From an uncultured Terriglobus sp. (lineage in GTDB: Bacteria; Acidobacteriota; Terriglobia; Terriglobales; Acidobacteriaceae): DNA of 17,730 bases. The DNA is taken from positions 1 to 17,730 of the forward strand of contig CALMAP010000109.1 of NCBI GenBank assembly GCA_937859825.1, in the 5' to 3' direction. How positions within the stretch are numbered: position 1 is the stretch's first letter; each line of letters opens with the position of its first letter. The notes below the pieces were generated by a model. The model was not told the origin of the DNA, made no database searches, and worked only from the letters and a program-made list of their open reading frames with translations. Positions 6,994 through 14,600 of the stretch are shown here, in pieces. The position numbers and the translations under genes were made by a program.

Positions 6994-8238
6994 ATGTCAG
7001 AGTGGATCTCACAATCGCAGGGCACGTTTGCTGTTCAGGAACACTGCCGATTTGTCGCGCGGCAGCCGATTCTCGACCGCTGCTCGAAGACTTTCGGCTA
7101 TGAGCTGCTCTTTCGCGACAGCTGGGAGAACCGCTTCAGTGCCGACGGCGACGTCGCCTCTCGCCACATGATCGACAATGCTGTTGCCTTCGGCATGGAT
7201 TCGCTTGTGGGCGAGAAAATTCCGTTTATCAACTGCACGCGCGAACTGCTGCTGCGCGGCATTCCCACGCTGCTGCCGCGCAACACGGTGCTTGAAATCC
7301 TCGAAACCGTGCAGGTGGACGAAGCACTGGTGAAAGCCTGCCGAAGCCTGCGTACCCTGGGCTACGCCCTTGCGCTGGACGACTACGATTTCTCGGAACA
7401 GTGGGCACCGTTGCTGCCCTACGCCGCTTACATCAAGATCGACTTCCGCGCGTCCGACTCGGCGCAACGCCTGAAAGTCATTCGCAGCCTGCGCTTTCTC
7501 CCCGTTAAGTTCATCGCGGAAAAGATCGAAACGGAAGCAGAGCACCAGCTTGCCGCTAATGAGGGCTTCCACTACTTCCAGGGATACTTCTTTACCAAGC
7601 CGATCGTGCTTGGCCGGCCGGCGCTTACGGCCGTTATCAACCGCCTGCGCTTTATGGCGGAGCTTAGCCGGGCCAGCTTCGACCGGGAGCGCATGCTTCG
7701 CCTGATCAAGGAAGAGCCGACAATTTCTTACCGGCTGCTGCGTATGGCGAACTCTGCCGCGACGGCGCTGCGCGAACCGCTCACCAGCCTGAACACCGCG
7801 CTTGCCATGATCGGCGAAGACCAGTTTCGCAAAATGGCGCTGACCGCGCTTGCCAGTGAGGTATGTGGCAAGCAAGGACTCGAGACGCTTCGCTATACGC
7901 TTTCGCGTGCGCGCTTCTGTGAGTTGATGGCCGACCGCATGGGCCTGAATCCCATGGAGCTTTACCTCTTCGGCATGGTCTCTGTCGTTCGCTCAACATT
8001 GAGCCTGACCACTGAAGATCTTGAAGGCACCGTGAACCTGAGGCCAGAGATGCTGCAGGCCATCGCGGGTGCGGACAATATGTATGGCACGTTGCTCACG
8101 CTGACGAACAGCTTTGAAAAAGGCAACTGGGACGAGTTTAGCGTTGCCGCCGATCGCTTGTGCATGTCAGAAGACGACATCGCGACCGACTGCACTGCCG
8201 CAAGGCAGTGGGCCGAAGAGATTCTTTCCGTGTTGTAA
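6994..8238 (+). CDS. EAL-HDOD signalling protein (YuxH/CdgJ-like, COG3434 type)
   Basis: The product is a 414-residue cytoplasmic protein, the usual length for this two-domain family. The N-terminal EAL phosphodiesterase-like domain spans residues ~18-205 and the HDOD domain ~205-395. The family opening FVARQPILD (20-28) is followed by YELLFR in place of the EAL motif. Apparent catalytic positions are E37, N80, E101, D129-D130 (DDYD), K148 and D150 (KID), E176 (AEKIET) and Q196 (QGYFF). The metal and c-di-GMP site is therefore more complete than in many members of this class, and weak phosphodiesterase activity is possible; a pure c-di-GMP-binding or protein-interaction role is the alternative. 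The ATG at 6994 is chosen because the family motif starts about 18 residues later and an AAGG lies 11 bases upstream. An upstream extension to 6703 would overlap the divergent gene. It precedes the diguanylate cyclase in the same direction by 109 bases. Confidence 0.88.
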   Translation: MSEWISQSQGTFAVQEHCRFVARQPILDRCSKTFGYELLFRDSWENRFSADGDVASRHMIDNAVAFGMDSLVGEKIPFINCTRELLLRGIPTLLPRNTVLEILETVQVDEALVKACRSLRTLGYALALDDYDFSEQWAPLLPYAAYIKIDFRASDSAQRLKVIRSLRFLPVKFIAEKIETEAEHQLAANEGFHYFQGYFFTKPIVLGRPALTAVINRLRFMAELSRASFDRERMLRLIKEEPTISYRLLRMANSAATALREPLTSLNTALAMIGEDQFRKMALTALASEVCGKQGLETLRYTLSRARFCELMADRMGLNPMELYLFGMVSVVRSTLSLTTEDLEGTVNLRPEMLQAIAGADNMYGTLLTLTNSFEKGNWDEFSVAADRLCMSEDDIATDCTAARQWAEEILSVL

Positions 8239-8347
8239 ATCGCCACGCCAAGGCATCGGCGCGCGCGATCGTCAGGACGAGTTTCGCGTCCCCATTGATG
8301 GAGTTGTACCCGCACCAGTTGTTCAGGTTGATAGCAGGAGTTCTTAA
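8239..8347 (+). promoter_or_regulatory. Gap between EAL-HDOD and cyclase genes, with a weak hairpin and a strong RBS
   Basis: A modest hairpin GGACG-agtttcg-CGTCC (8275-8291) lies 37 bases after the EAL-HDOD stop and has no T-tract, so read-through to the cyclase gene is likely. AGGAG sits 7 bases before the cyclase ATG. I see no c-di-GMP riboswitch fold and no clear internal promoter. Confidence 0.35.
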
Positions 8348-11344
8348 ATGTCCGGTGTCCGGGCGTGGTTGAGATCAATCCGGAGCACACTTACACCCAG
8401 AAACTGGGTGAGCGGACTTCTGCTTTCCGTTTCCATCTGTCCGCTGCACGCGCAGCAGGTCACCCGTCCTGAAGATTCCCGCGCGAACTATGTGCAAATG
8501 GTGTTCAACAGCAGGCGCGGCCTGCCGCAGGACAGCGTGCACGCGATTGCCCAGGGATCGGACCACTTTCTCTGGTTCGCCACGGAAGAGGGCTTTGCGC
8601 GGTACGACGGTGTGCATGCGGAGACCTACGATCGCAAAACCAATCCCGAGCTGAACGATAACAACATCACCGCCCTTGCCGCCGCGCCGGACGGCAGTGT
8701 CTGGGTAGCCACGCGCTCGAGCGTTCTGCGCTTTCTGCATGGCCGCATGCTCTCCCGTGTTTACGCTGGAAACGTGAATGCCCTGCTGTGCGATGAGCAG
8801 GCGCGTGTGTGGGTAGGCACCGAAGAAGGTCTCGCACGCATCACGCAGGATGGCAGAGCGCTTGACCCGGTGTCGCAACTGGCCGGCGGAATCACCGTAA
8901 TCTCGGTACTCTCCGATCGGAAGGGTGGCCTGTGGCTGCTCACTTCCAACGGACTGGTGCACTTTGCCGGTGGCACCCTGCGCTTCATCGGCAATGCAGA
9001 AGGCATGCCCCTGGCCAAACCCACGGTGATGGTCGTCGCACCGGACGGCAGCCTCTGGCTCGCCGGGAACGGTAAACTGCTGCACTGGTCCGGCAGCGTG
9101 CTGCAAAGCGTGTCTCTCGACCCCGTCTCTCCTGAAGCCAAGGTCACCGCCATGCTGCGGGATGCATCGGGAGATGTGTGGGTCGGCTTCGATCATTATG
9201 GCCTAGCAAAGCTGCACGGCACGTCTCTCCTGCGCTACACCACAAGTTTCGGGCTGCCCAGTGACGACGTGTCTGTGCTGCTGCAAGACGAGAGCGGCAA
9301 CATCTGGGTGGGATTACGGGATGAAGGCGCGGTAAGCCTGCACTCCGGCCTCTTCCGGACCTACGGCCAGCGCGAAGGCGTGGGTGAATCCAAGATCTGG
9401 ACGACACTTGCGGCCCACGATGGCTCCGTGTGGATTGGGATGAATACGAAAGGTCTCGATCACCTGCATCCAAATGGTCAGATCGACCACTACACCAAGG
9501 CGCAAGGCTTCCCGTTCGGCGCGGTGCTGGCCTTGTATGAAGATGACGACCACAGCGTGTGGGCAGGTCTCGACACAGGCACGCTGGCGCATGTAACAGG
9601 GAACCAGGTGCACGTTTATAAGGACACGGCACCGGTCAAAGCAGGCATTCGCGGCATCGTGCGAGGGCCAGGACACGACCTGTACGTTCTCTACCGGCGT
9701 GCCCGAGGCATCTACCATTTTCATAATGGCCGGTTGCTGCAGGAAAAGAGCAACATCCCGGACCCCATCACGTTCGCAACCAGCGGTCTGGACGGCTCCG
9801 TCTGGCTCGGTACCGATCATGCCGGCGTGACGCACTGGAAGGGCTCAGTACTGGAGCACTTTGCAGCCAAAGAGGGTTTGCCTTCAGAATCGATCTCTTC
9901 GATTTATGTTGAAAGCCGCAATATCGTTTGGGTCGCTACCACCGGCGGCTTAAGCCTCATCCGGCAAAAGCGTGTCACCAACTTCACGCCTGCAAACGGC
10001 CTGGACAGCTTTACCATAGGTTCCGTGCTGCCGGACAGTTCCGGGTACCTGTGGATGTCTTCCAACAAGGGCATCTCCAAGGCGCTGCGGCAGGACCTGA
10101 TCGACTTTGCGGATGGCAGGATCACACACTTTCCAAGCGTGGTGTACGGCACCTCTGACGGCATGCGGAATGCGGAGTGCAATTACGGCACTTCGCCCTC
10201 TGCCTCCCGCGCGCCGGATGGCCGCCTTTGGTACGCGACGGCAGCCGGCGCAACCTCGATCGATCCCGGGCACAGTACCCCCTACGCGGGCGAACCGGAA
10301 GCAGAGATCGAATCGTTAAGCGTGGACGGCAAGCCGGTCTCGCTCGCCCGCAATGTGGTGCTGAAGAAAGGTGAGCACGACCTGCAGGTGAACTTCACCG
10401 CGCCGGACTTCATCGCGGCAAACCACCTACGGTTCCGCTATCGTCTGCAGGGCTTCGACTCCGTATGGAACGATGCGGGTTCCCGCAGACAGGCAATTTA
10501 CACGCATCTTCCGCCGGGTGATTACACCTTGCAGGTACAGGCACAGGACGGGCAGGGCTGGCCTCATCACTCCTCCACGCTGATGTTTATGTTACCGCCT
10601 TACTTCTGGCAGACCGCCTGGTTCCGCGTGTTGGGTGGTATCTCCATCCTGCTTGCAGGGTACGGTGTGTATCGCGTGCGGGTGTACTCGCTGCGCCATC
10701 GCGGCAAGGTGCTACAAGAATGCGTGGTGCAACGGACCGCCGAACTGCAGGAGGCGATTCGCCAGGCGGAGGCGGCACAGCAGAAACTGCGTGAACAGGC
10801 GACGCTGGACAGCCTCACCCGTCTTTGGAACCGCTCCCACATCTTCGAGCTTTTGCAACGGGAGGCCACGCGCGCGGAACGAGAACACCTGGACCTCTGC
10901 GTGCTCATGCTGGACGTAGATCACTTTAAGCACATCAACGACACCCTTGGACACCTTGGCGGTGACCGCGTACTGGAACAGATTGCCGCCATTCTCGTGG
11001 AGCAGACACGCGAGTACGACTACGCGGGAAGGTATGGCGGCGAGGAGTTTCTCGTCGTGCTCTGCAACTGCACGCTCGCCACGGGCATGCGCAGGTCAGA
11101 AGCGATCCGCGCCGCCATCGCCTCGGCGCACGTGGAGTACGACGGCACGGTCATTCCCGTGACGGCGAGTTTCGGTGTGGCCGAAGTGGTCCAAGGCAGA
11201 AGCATTGAGCACGCGTTGAAAGATGCCGACCTGGCGCTCTACCGGGCGAAGCACTCGGGCAAAAACCGCGTGTGCAGCAGCCTGGAACTGGCTGAAGCCA
11301 AGACCGGGAACTGGTTCGATCAGCAGTGCGACTATGCGATGTAA
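8348..11344 (+). CDS. Periplasmic two-propeller sensor diguanylate cyclase (Reg_prop-Y_Y_Y-TM-GGDEF)
   Basis: This 998-residue membrane sensor should make cyclic di-GMP from two GTP. A signal peptide or N-terminal anchor (~1-36, ending in PLHAQ) leads into about 14 Reg_prop repeats (~50-645; cores such as DGSVWVAT and GNIWVGL), enough for two seven-bladed periplasmic propellers as in Bacteroidetes hybrid sensors that detect glycan fragments. A Y_Y_Y domain (~675-745; FRYRLQGFDSVWNDAG) precedes one membrane span (~758-780), a coiled coil (~790-815) and a GGDEF domain (~818-985). Active-site features are DVDHF at 856-860 and GGEEF at 897-901. REYD at 888-891 has the spacing of the RxxD inhibitory I-site, so product feedback is expected. 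The start has AGGAG 7 bases upstream. The fusion swaps the usual histidine kinase for c-di-GMP output. The signal is unknown; a polysaccharide breakdown product is a reasonable guess given the adjacent glycosidase. Confidence 0.92.
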   Translation: MSGVRAWLRSIRSTLTPRNWVSGLLLSVSICPLHAQQVTRPEDSRANYVQMVFNSRRGLPQDSVHAIAQGSDHFLWFATEEGFARYDGVHAETYDRKTNPELNDNNITALAAAPDGSVWVATRSSVLRFLHGRMLSRVYAGNVNALLCDEQARVWVGTEEGLARITQDGRALDPVSQLAGGITVISVLSDRKGGLWLLTSNGLVHFAGGTLRFIGNAEGMPLAKPTVMVVAPDGSLWLAGNGKLLHWSGSVLQSVSLDPVSPEAKVTAMLRDASGDVWVGFDHYGLAKLHGTSLLRYTTSFGLPSDDVSVLLQDESGNIWVGLRDEGAVSLHSGLFRTYGQREGVGESKIWTTLAAHDGSVWIGMNTKGLDHLHPNGQIDHYTKAQGFPFGAVLALYEDDDHSVWAGLDTGTLAHVTGNQVHVYKDTAPVKAGIRGIVRGPGHDLYVLYRRARGIYHFHNGRLLQEKSNIPDPITFATSGLDGSVWLGTDHAGVTHWKGSVLEHFAAKEGLPSESISSIYVESRNIVWVATTGGLSLIRQKRVTNFTPANGLDSFTIGSVLPDSSGYLWMSSNKGISKALRQDLIDFADGRITHFPSVVYGTSDGMRNAECNYGTSPSASRAPDGRLWYATAAGATSIDPGHSTPYAGEPEAEIESLSVDGKPVSLARNVVLKKGEHDLQVNFTAPDFIAANHLRFRYRLQGFDSVWNDAGSRRQAIYTHLPPGDYTLQVQAQDGQGWPHHSSTLMFMLPPYFWQTAWFRVLGGISILLAGYGVYRVRVYSLRHRGKVLQECVVQRTAELQEAIRQAEAAQQKLREQATLDSLTRLWNRSHIFELLQREATRAEREHLDLCVLMLDVDHFKHINDTLGHLGGDRVLEQIAAILVEQTREYDYAGRYGGEEFLVVLCNCTLATGMRRSEAIRAAIASAHVEYDGTVIPVTASFGVAEVVQGRSIEHALKDADLALYRAKHSGKNRVCSSLELAEAKTGNWFDQQCDYAM

Positions 11345-11444
11345 TGTAGCGCGTTACACGGTCAGGTGTCGTGCTTCAAGCGTACGCGTTCTACAGATCT
11401 GGATGTGTGAGTACGGTGTCTCTCTTCCGCGGATGTTTGGGAAA

Positions 11445-11469
11445 GAGGGCATGGCAAAGCTATGCCCTC
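11445..11469. terminator. Hairpin between convergent genes, probable bidirectional terminator
   Basis: GAGGGCAT (11445-11452) pairs perfectly with ATGCCCTC (11462-11469). An inner GGC/GCT extends the stem to 11 pairs (one G-U) around an AAA loop. It lies 100 bases after the cyclase stop and 17 bases after the glycosidase stop. On the minus strand it is followed by TTTCCC, a weak T-tract, so it fits best as the glycosidase terminator and may also block cyclase read-through. Confidence 0.65.
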
Positions 11470-11486
11470 CCAGAACAGATCAGCTT

Positions 11487-14297
11487 TCAACGCAACTCTG
11501 ACGCAGCCGCACGGCTTACACCCGAAGTCACCCGAGAGGCTTTGAGCGGCACGGCCAACGCAGGCCTGGTGGTCACGGTACTCGCCACGGAGGTACTACC
11601 CAGATCTCCCGCATCTCCGCCATAGGTTGCGGTGAAGGTGTGTACACCTGCAGGCAGATCGACAAGTGTGAGCGACGCGGAGCCGCCAGCCAGTTCAGCC
11701 AACCCGACGCTTTCTGTACCGTCCTGAAAGCTGACCGTGCCCGTTGCGGTGGAGGGTGACGTGACCGCGGTAAGCACGATTGGAGCGCCACGCACCGATC
11801 GTGTGGGTGAAACCGTGAGCGTGGTCGTGGTTGGAACAGGTGTGGGCGGTGGGGATAAGACCGTCCAATCGAAACGCGTGATGGAGTAGGGCGGCAGCGT
11901 GTCAGAAACGGGGTCTGTTACGGAGAACGGATCGCTGATCGTTACAGGTTGGGGCGCGTTCTTGGTTGCGTCATTCGCGCCGGCCTCATTCCTGTCGGAG
12001 ATGCTGGCCGGTGCGTAGCGCGTGACCGTGACGATGCCGGAAGGCGCCTGCGCACCCGCAAAGCCTATCGCGTGGGCAGCCACCACATCGGTATTGATGA
12101 CGACCATGGACCGCTGCTGCCCCGCCATGAAGCAGTACGCGTACTGTTGCGGAATGCCGTTCGCGGCGGGCGTGCCGTTGCTGTCCTGGCCGTTGTGGTT
12201 TGCGGACAGATCAAAGGTCGTGGCATTGGCCACGGGGCAGGCATACATCGGCCCGATGATGGCGGCGTTCGCCATGCGCATGCCAAGCTCCTGCGGGCGC
12301 ACCGCGTTGGTTGCGCCGCCCATGTCGATCACCGCGCCCCAGTTGTGCACGTAGCCGATGTCCGGAATGGAGAAGGCGTACTGGTCGAGCGAAAAGAAGT
12401 TCTGGTCGATGATGCCCGCGCTCAGGTGCTGCAGCGCCTGCAGTGCCGTTGCCGTACCGTAGCCTGCCGCGTCCGTGAAGCTGTCGAGCACCGCCTGCGT
12501 CAGTTCTGACGAGCCCTGGTAGGTACTGTTGTCGAACTCATAAACGTTTACCTTGCCGTGCTTTCGCACTGCGGCGGATTGCTGGAAAAATGTCGTTGCC
12601 GGGTTGGTCGTGTTCGCGACCACCTCATAGAAGAGCGGGTTCCACAGCGAAGTCAGCGGGCTCACGTCACCAACGTAGAGCTGTGTGTACGGCGCAAGCT
12701 CCGCGCTGTCGGCGTTCGTGCGCGTCATCGCTTCCGTCACGCCGTAGTCCGGGTTGCCGTTCTGCAAGCCCAGCACGAGGTCGATGCCCGCGCCGTTCGA
12801 CGGCCACGGTGCGCTGTTACGCATAGCCGTCCACACACCCGCGGTGTCTACCGAATAGTCGTAGTAATAGTCTGGCGCGCCCGGGCGGTACCCAAGGCCC
12901 TGCCCGGTGGCGCCCTCGTTCCAGTTCTCGTTGCCCATCGCAAGGTGGGTGGTAGGAAACGTCTTCAACCAACTCTCGGCATGGCCGTTGGCAACGCGCT
13001 TTGCTCCGTAGGTTGTGGTGGCGTCGCCGTTCAGATATTCGACCCACCGCGCTGCGTCTTCCGGACCGGTCGTCTCGGGCAGCGCGTAGTAGGGCTCCGC
13101 ACCGATGGCCGCGCACAGTTGCAGAAACTCTTCGAGGCTTACGCTGTTGCTGCCGGTGCCGCCGTTCGGCGGAACGTCATAGTTCGTGCCTGGCAGCGTG
13201 GGGGAGCGCTGAAAGAGCGGCTTGATGGTGTTGTCGATCTCGTCCGCATTTTGAAACGCCCAATCGCGCAACTCGCAGGGAATTGCCGTAAGCGAGGCAC
13301 CGGCGCAGTGTGCGCGCAGTGTGGCAAGCAGCTCGTCGCGAAAGACGGTGGTGTTCGTGGGATCGGTGCCTGCGCTCTTCTGGAAGGCAACGTCATCGAG
13401 TTCGACAACACCGTTCTCTGCCGTGAGGGTTACGGCGATGGGCCCGAACTGCACCTGCTTCGTCTCGTAGCCGTTGCAGACAACGGTAAACGGTGTCCAG
13501 CTTGCGGCAGTGCCGAGGACCTGGGTTTCACAAGCAAGGGGGCTGCCTGCGGACGAGTCCACGATGCGGCGCGCGCCCACACTCAGCATCGCATCACCCT
13601 CCGTACGGTAGTACCCGGAGATGGTGTACTGCCCGCTGATCAGGATGCCGACGTCGGTCGGGTTCGTGTCCACGTAGCCGTTCAGCGTGGCGGTCGAGCC
13701 ATTTGCGGTCGCATCCATGCGCAGCGACTGCACACCGTCGTATGGCGCATTGCACTCGGAAAGGAGGCGTCCGCCGCCGTCCACGCTGCCCCACCAGCCC
13801 GCTCCCTGGTGCTCCCAGCTTGCTTCCGTGGTGCAGGCGTCCATCTTGCGCAGCAGGATCACGTCACCTTCCTGCACCGCGGTAGAGCACGGAGAAGCAA
13901 AGCGGTACACAGGGCCGGTGTCAGCATCCGCGACCGAGTTCCCCGCGAGAGTGCCGGAGCAGACCGTCTGCCGTGGCAGACCGCGATAGAGACGGAAGGT
14001 CGCGCCCTTCCAGAAGTTCTTGGGGACGGGATCGTAGTAATTCGGCGAAGGAAAGCTGGTCTTTGTCCCGGCTTTGAAAGCGACAAACTTGTCGCGATAC
14101 AGGTCCGGCTCGAAACCGGGGTTGCGCCACAGCAGGTTCTTGTAAATCTCGCCGCCCTGGTAGTAGGTTGGTCCATTCAGGTTGATGCCGATCTTCTTCG
14201 GCGACGGCACGATCACCTGCGACTCGTCAGGCGTAATCGTCTGCGCCTGCACGGCGCAGGCCAGCAGGCTGCTTAAAAGCAAAAGCAGGAACTTCAT
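11487..14297 (-). CDS. Secreted clan GH-A-like glycoside hydrolase with C-terminal Ig-like domain
   Basis: The product is a 936-residue exported protein. The signal peptide MKFLLLLLSSLLACAVQAQ begins at the ATG at 14297, which has GAGGAG 10 bases upstream; a longer frame to 14522 would bury this signal and is rejected. The N-terminus (GINLNGPTYYQGGEIYKNLL, then RNPGFE) resembles the entry strand of GH51-type enzymes. A jelly-roll, carbohydrate-binding-like insert (~165-310) ends in VELDDVAF. A TIM-barrel-like region (~320-700) has GNENWN with E457 as likely acid/base and VYEFDNS with E587 as candidate nucleophile; the 130-residue spacing suits clan GH-A. A beta-sandwich (~720-840) and one Ig-like domain (~845-925) close it. 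The Ig-like domain is of the same type as the repeats in the giant surface protein. Substrate is unknown; arabinofuranoside-, glucuronide- or xylan-type glycans are candidates. Family membership needs a profile search. Confidence 0.7.
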   Translation of the reverse strand: MKFLLLLLSSLLACAVQAQTITPDESQVIVPSPKKIGINLNGPTYYQGGEIYKNLLWRNPGFEPDLYRDKFVAFKAGTKTSFPSPNYYDPVPKNFWKGATFRLYRGLPRQTVCSGTLAGNSVADADTGPVYRFASPCSTAVQEGDVILLRKMDACTTEASWEHQGAGWWGSVDGGGRLLSECNAPYDGVQSLRMDATANGSTATLNGYVDTNPTDVGILISGQYTISGYYRTEGDAMLSVGARRIVDSSAGSPLACETQVLGTAASWTPFTVVCNGYETKQVQFGPIAVTLTAENGVVELDDVAFQKSAGTDPTNTTVFRDELLATLRAHCAGASLTAIPCELRDWAFQNADEIDNTIKPLFQRSPTLPGTNYDVPPNGGTGSNSVSLEEFLQLCAAIGAEPYYALPETTGPEDAARWVEYLNGDATTTYGAKRVANGHAESWLKTFPTTHLAMGNENWNEGATGQGLGYRPGAPDYYYDYSVDTAGVWTAMRNSAPWPSNGAGIDLVLGLQNGNPDYGVTEAMTRTNADSAELAPYTQLYVGDVSPLTSLWNPLFYEVVANTTNPATTFFQQSAAVRKHGKVNVYEFDNSTYQGSSELTQAVLDSFTDAAGYGTATALQALQHLSAGIIDQNFFSLDQYAFSIPDIGYVHNWGAVIDMGGATNAVRPQELGMRMANAAIIGPMYACPVANATTFDLSANHNGQDSNGTPAANGIPQQYAYCFMAGQQRSMVVINTDVVAAHAIGFAGAQAPSGIVTVTRYAPASISDRNEAGANDATKNAPQPVTISDPFSVTDPVSDTLPPYSITRFDWTVLSPPPTPVPTTTTLTVSPTRSVRGAPIVLTAVTSPSTATGTVSFQDGTESVGLAELAGGSASLTLVDLPAGVHTFTATYGGDAGDLGSTSVASTVTTRPALAVPLKASRVTSGVSRAAASELR

Positions 14298-14600
14298 GTG
14301 CGGCGTTCTCCTCAAGCAGCGTTCTCCGTCGCCGGAAGGCAGCGATATCCCGCTGCCATGCACGGTCGCGGGTCGCATCTGGGAGAGGTCCGGCACGGTA
14401 GACATCCGATCATGCAAGCTGCCGGACTTATGCGTAAGCATGGCTTCACACCCATGCCGCAGCAATTCCACTTCCAAAATGTGTGCATCCCTCATTAGAG
14501 GCAGACGGGCACGGGTTTCCACCAGCCTGGCAAGCGGTATGGGGTACGAAGGTAATGGTCTTCACCGGGCAATCACGCATGCTTGGTATCGTGTTGGCTG
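14298..14600. promoter_or_regulatory. Divergent intergenic region with several small hairpins
   Basis: The glycosidase gene starts to the left and the propeller-phosphoesterase gene to the right. Three inverted repeats are visible: GGCAGCG/CGCTGCC (14338-14357), CTTA/TAAG (14427-14438) and GCATGG/CCATGC (14438-14457). The 9-base word GCGTTCTCC occurs at 14303-14311 and 14319-14327; on the minus strand the first copy includes the glycosidase ribosome-binding site, so that site is duplicated 16 bases upstream. I found no convincing promoter hexamers on either strand and no small gene. Confidence 0.4.

Noticed and set aside
8239..8347. Possible c-di-GMP riboswitch before the cyclase gene
   Set aside because: The gap is short and lacks the paired helices and conserved core of GEMM-type switches; only a weak 5-bp hairpin is visible.
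12558..14276. 572-codon plus-strand frame opposite the glycosidase
   Set aside because: It is an antisense shadow of a GC-rich gene. The translation is Arg/Val/His-rich without domains, while the minus strand has a signal peptide, ribosome-binding site and catalytic motifs.
14298..14522. 75-codon N-terminal extension of the glycosidase
   Set aside because: It would place a clear Sec signal peptide inside the protein. GAGGAG precedes the internal ATG at 14297, and the extension has no domain content.
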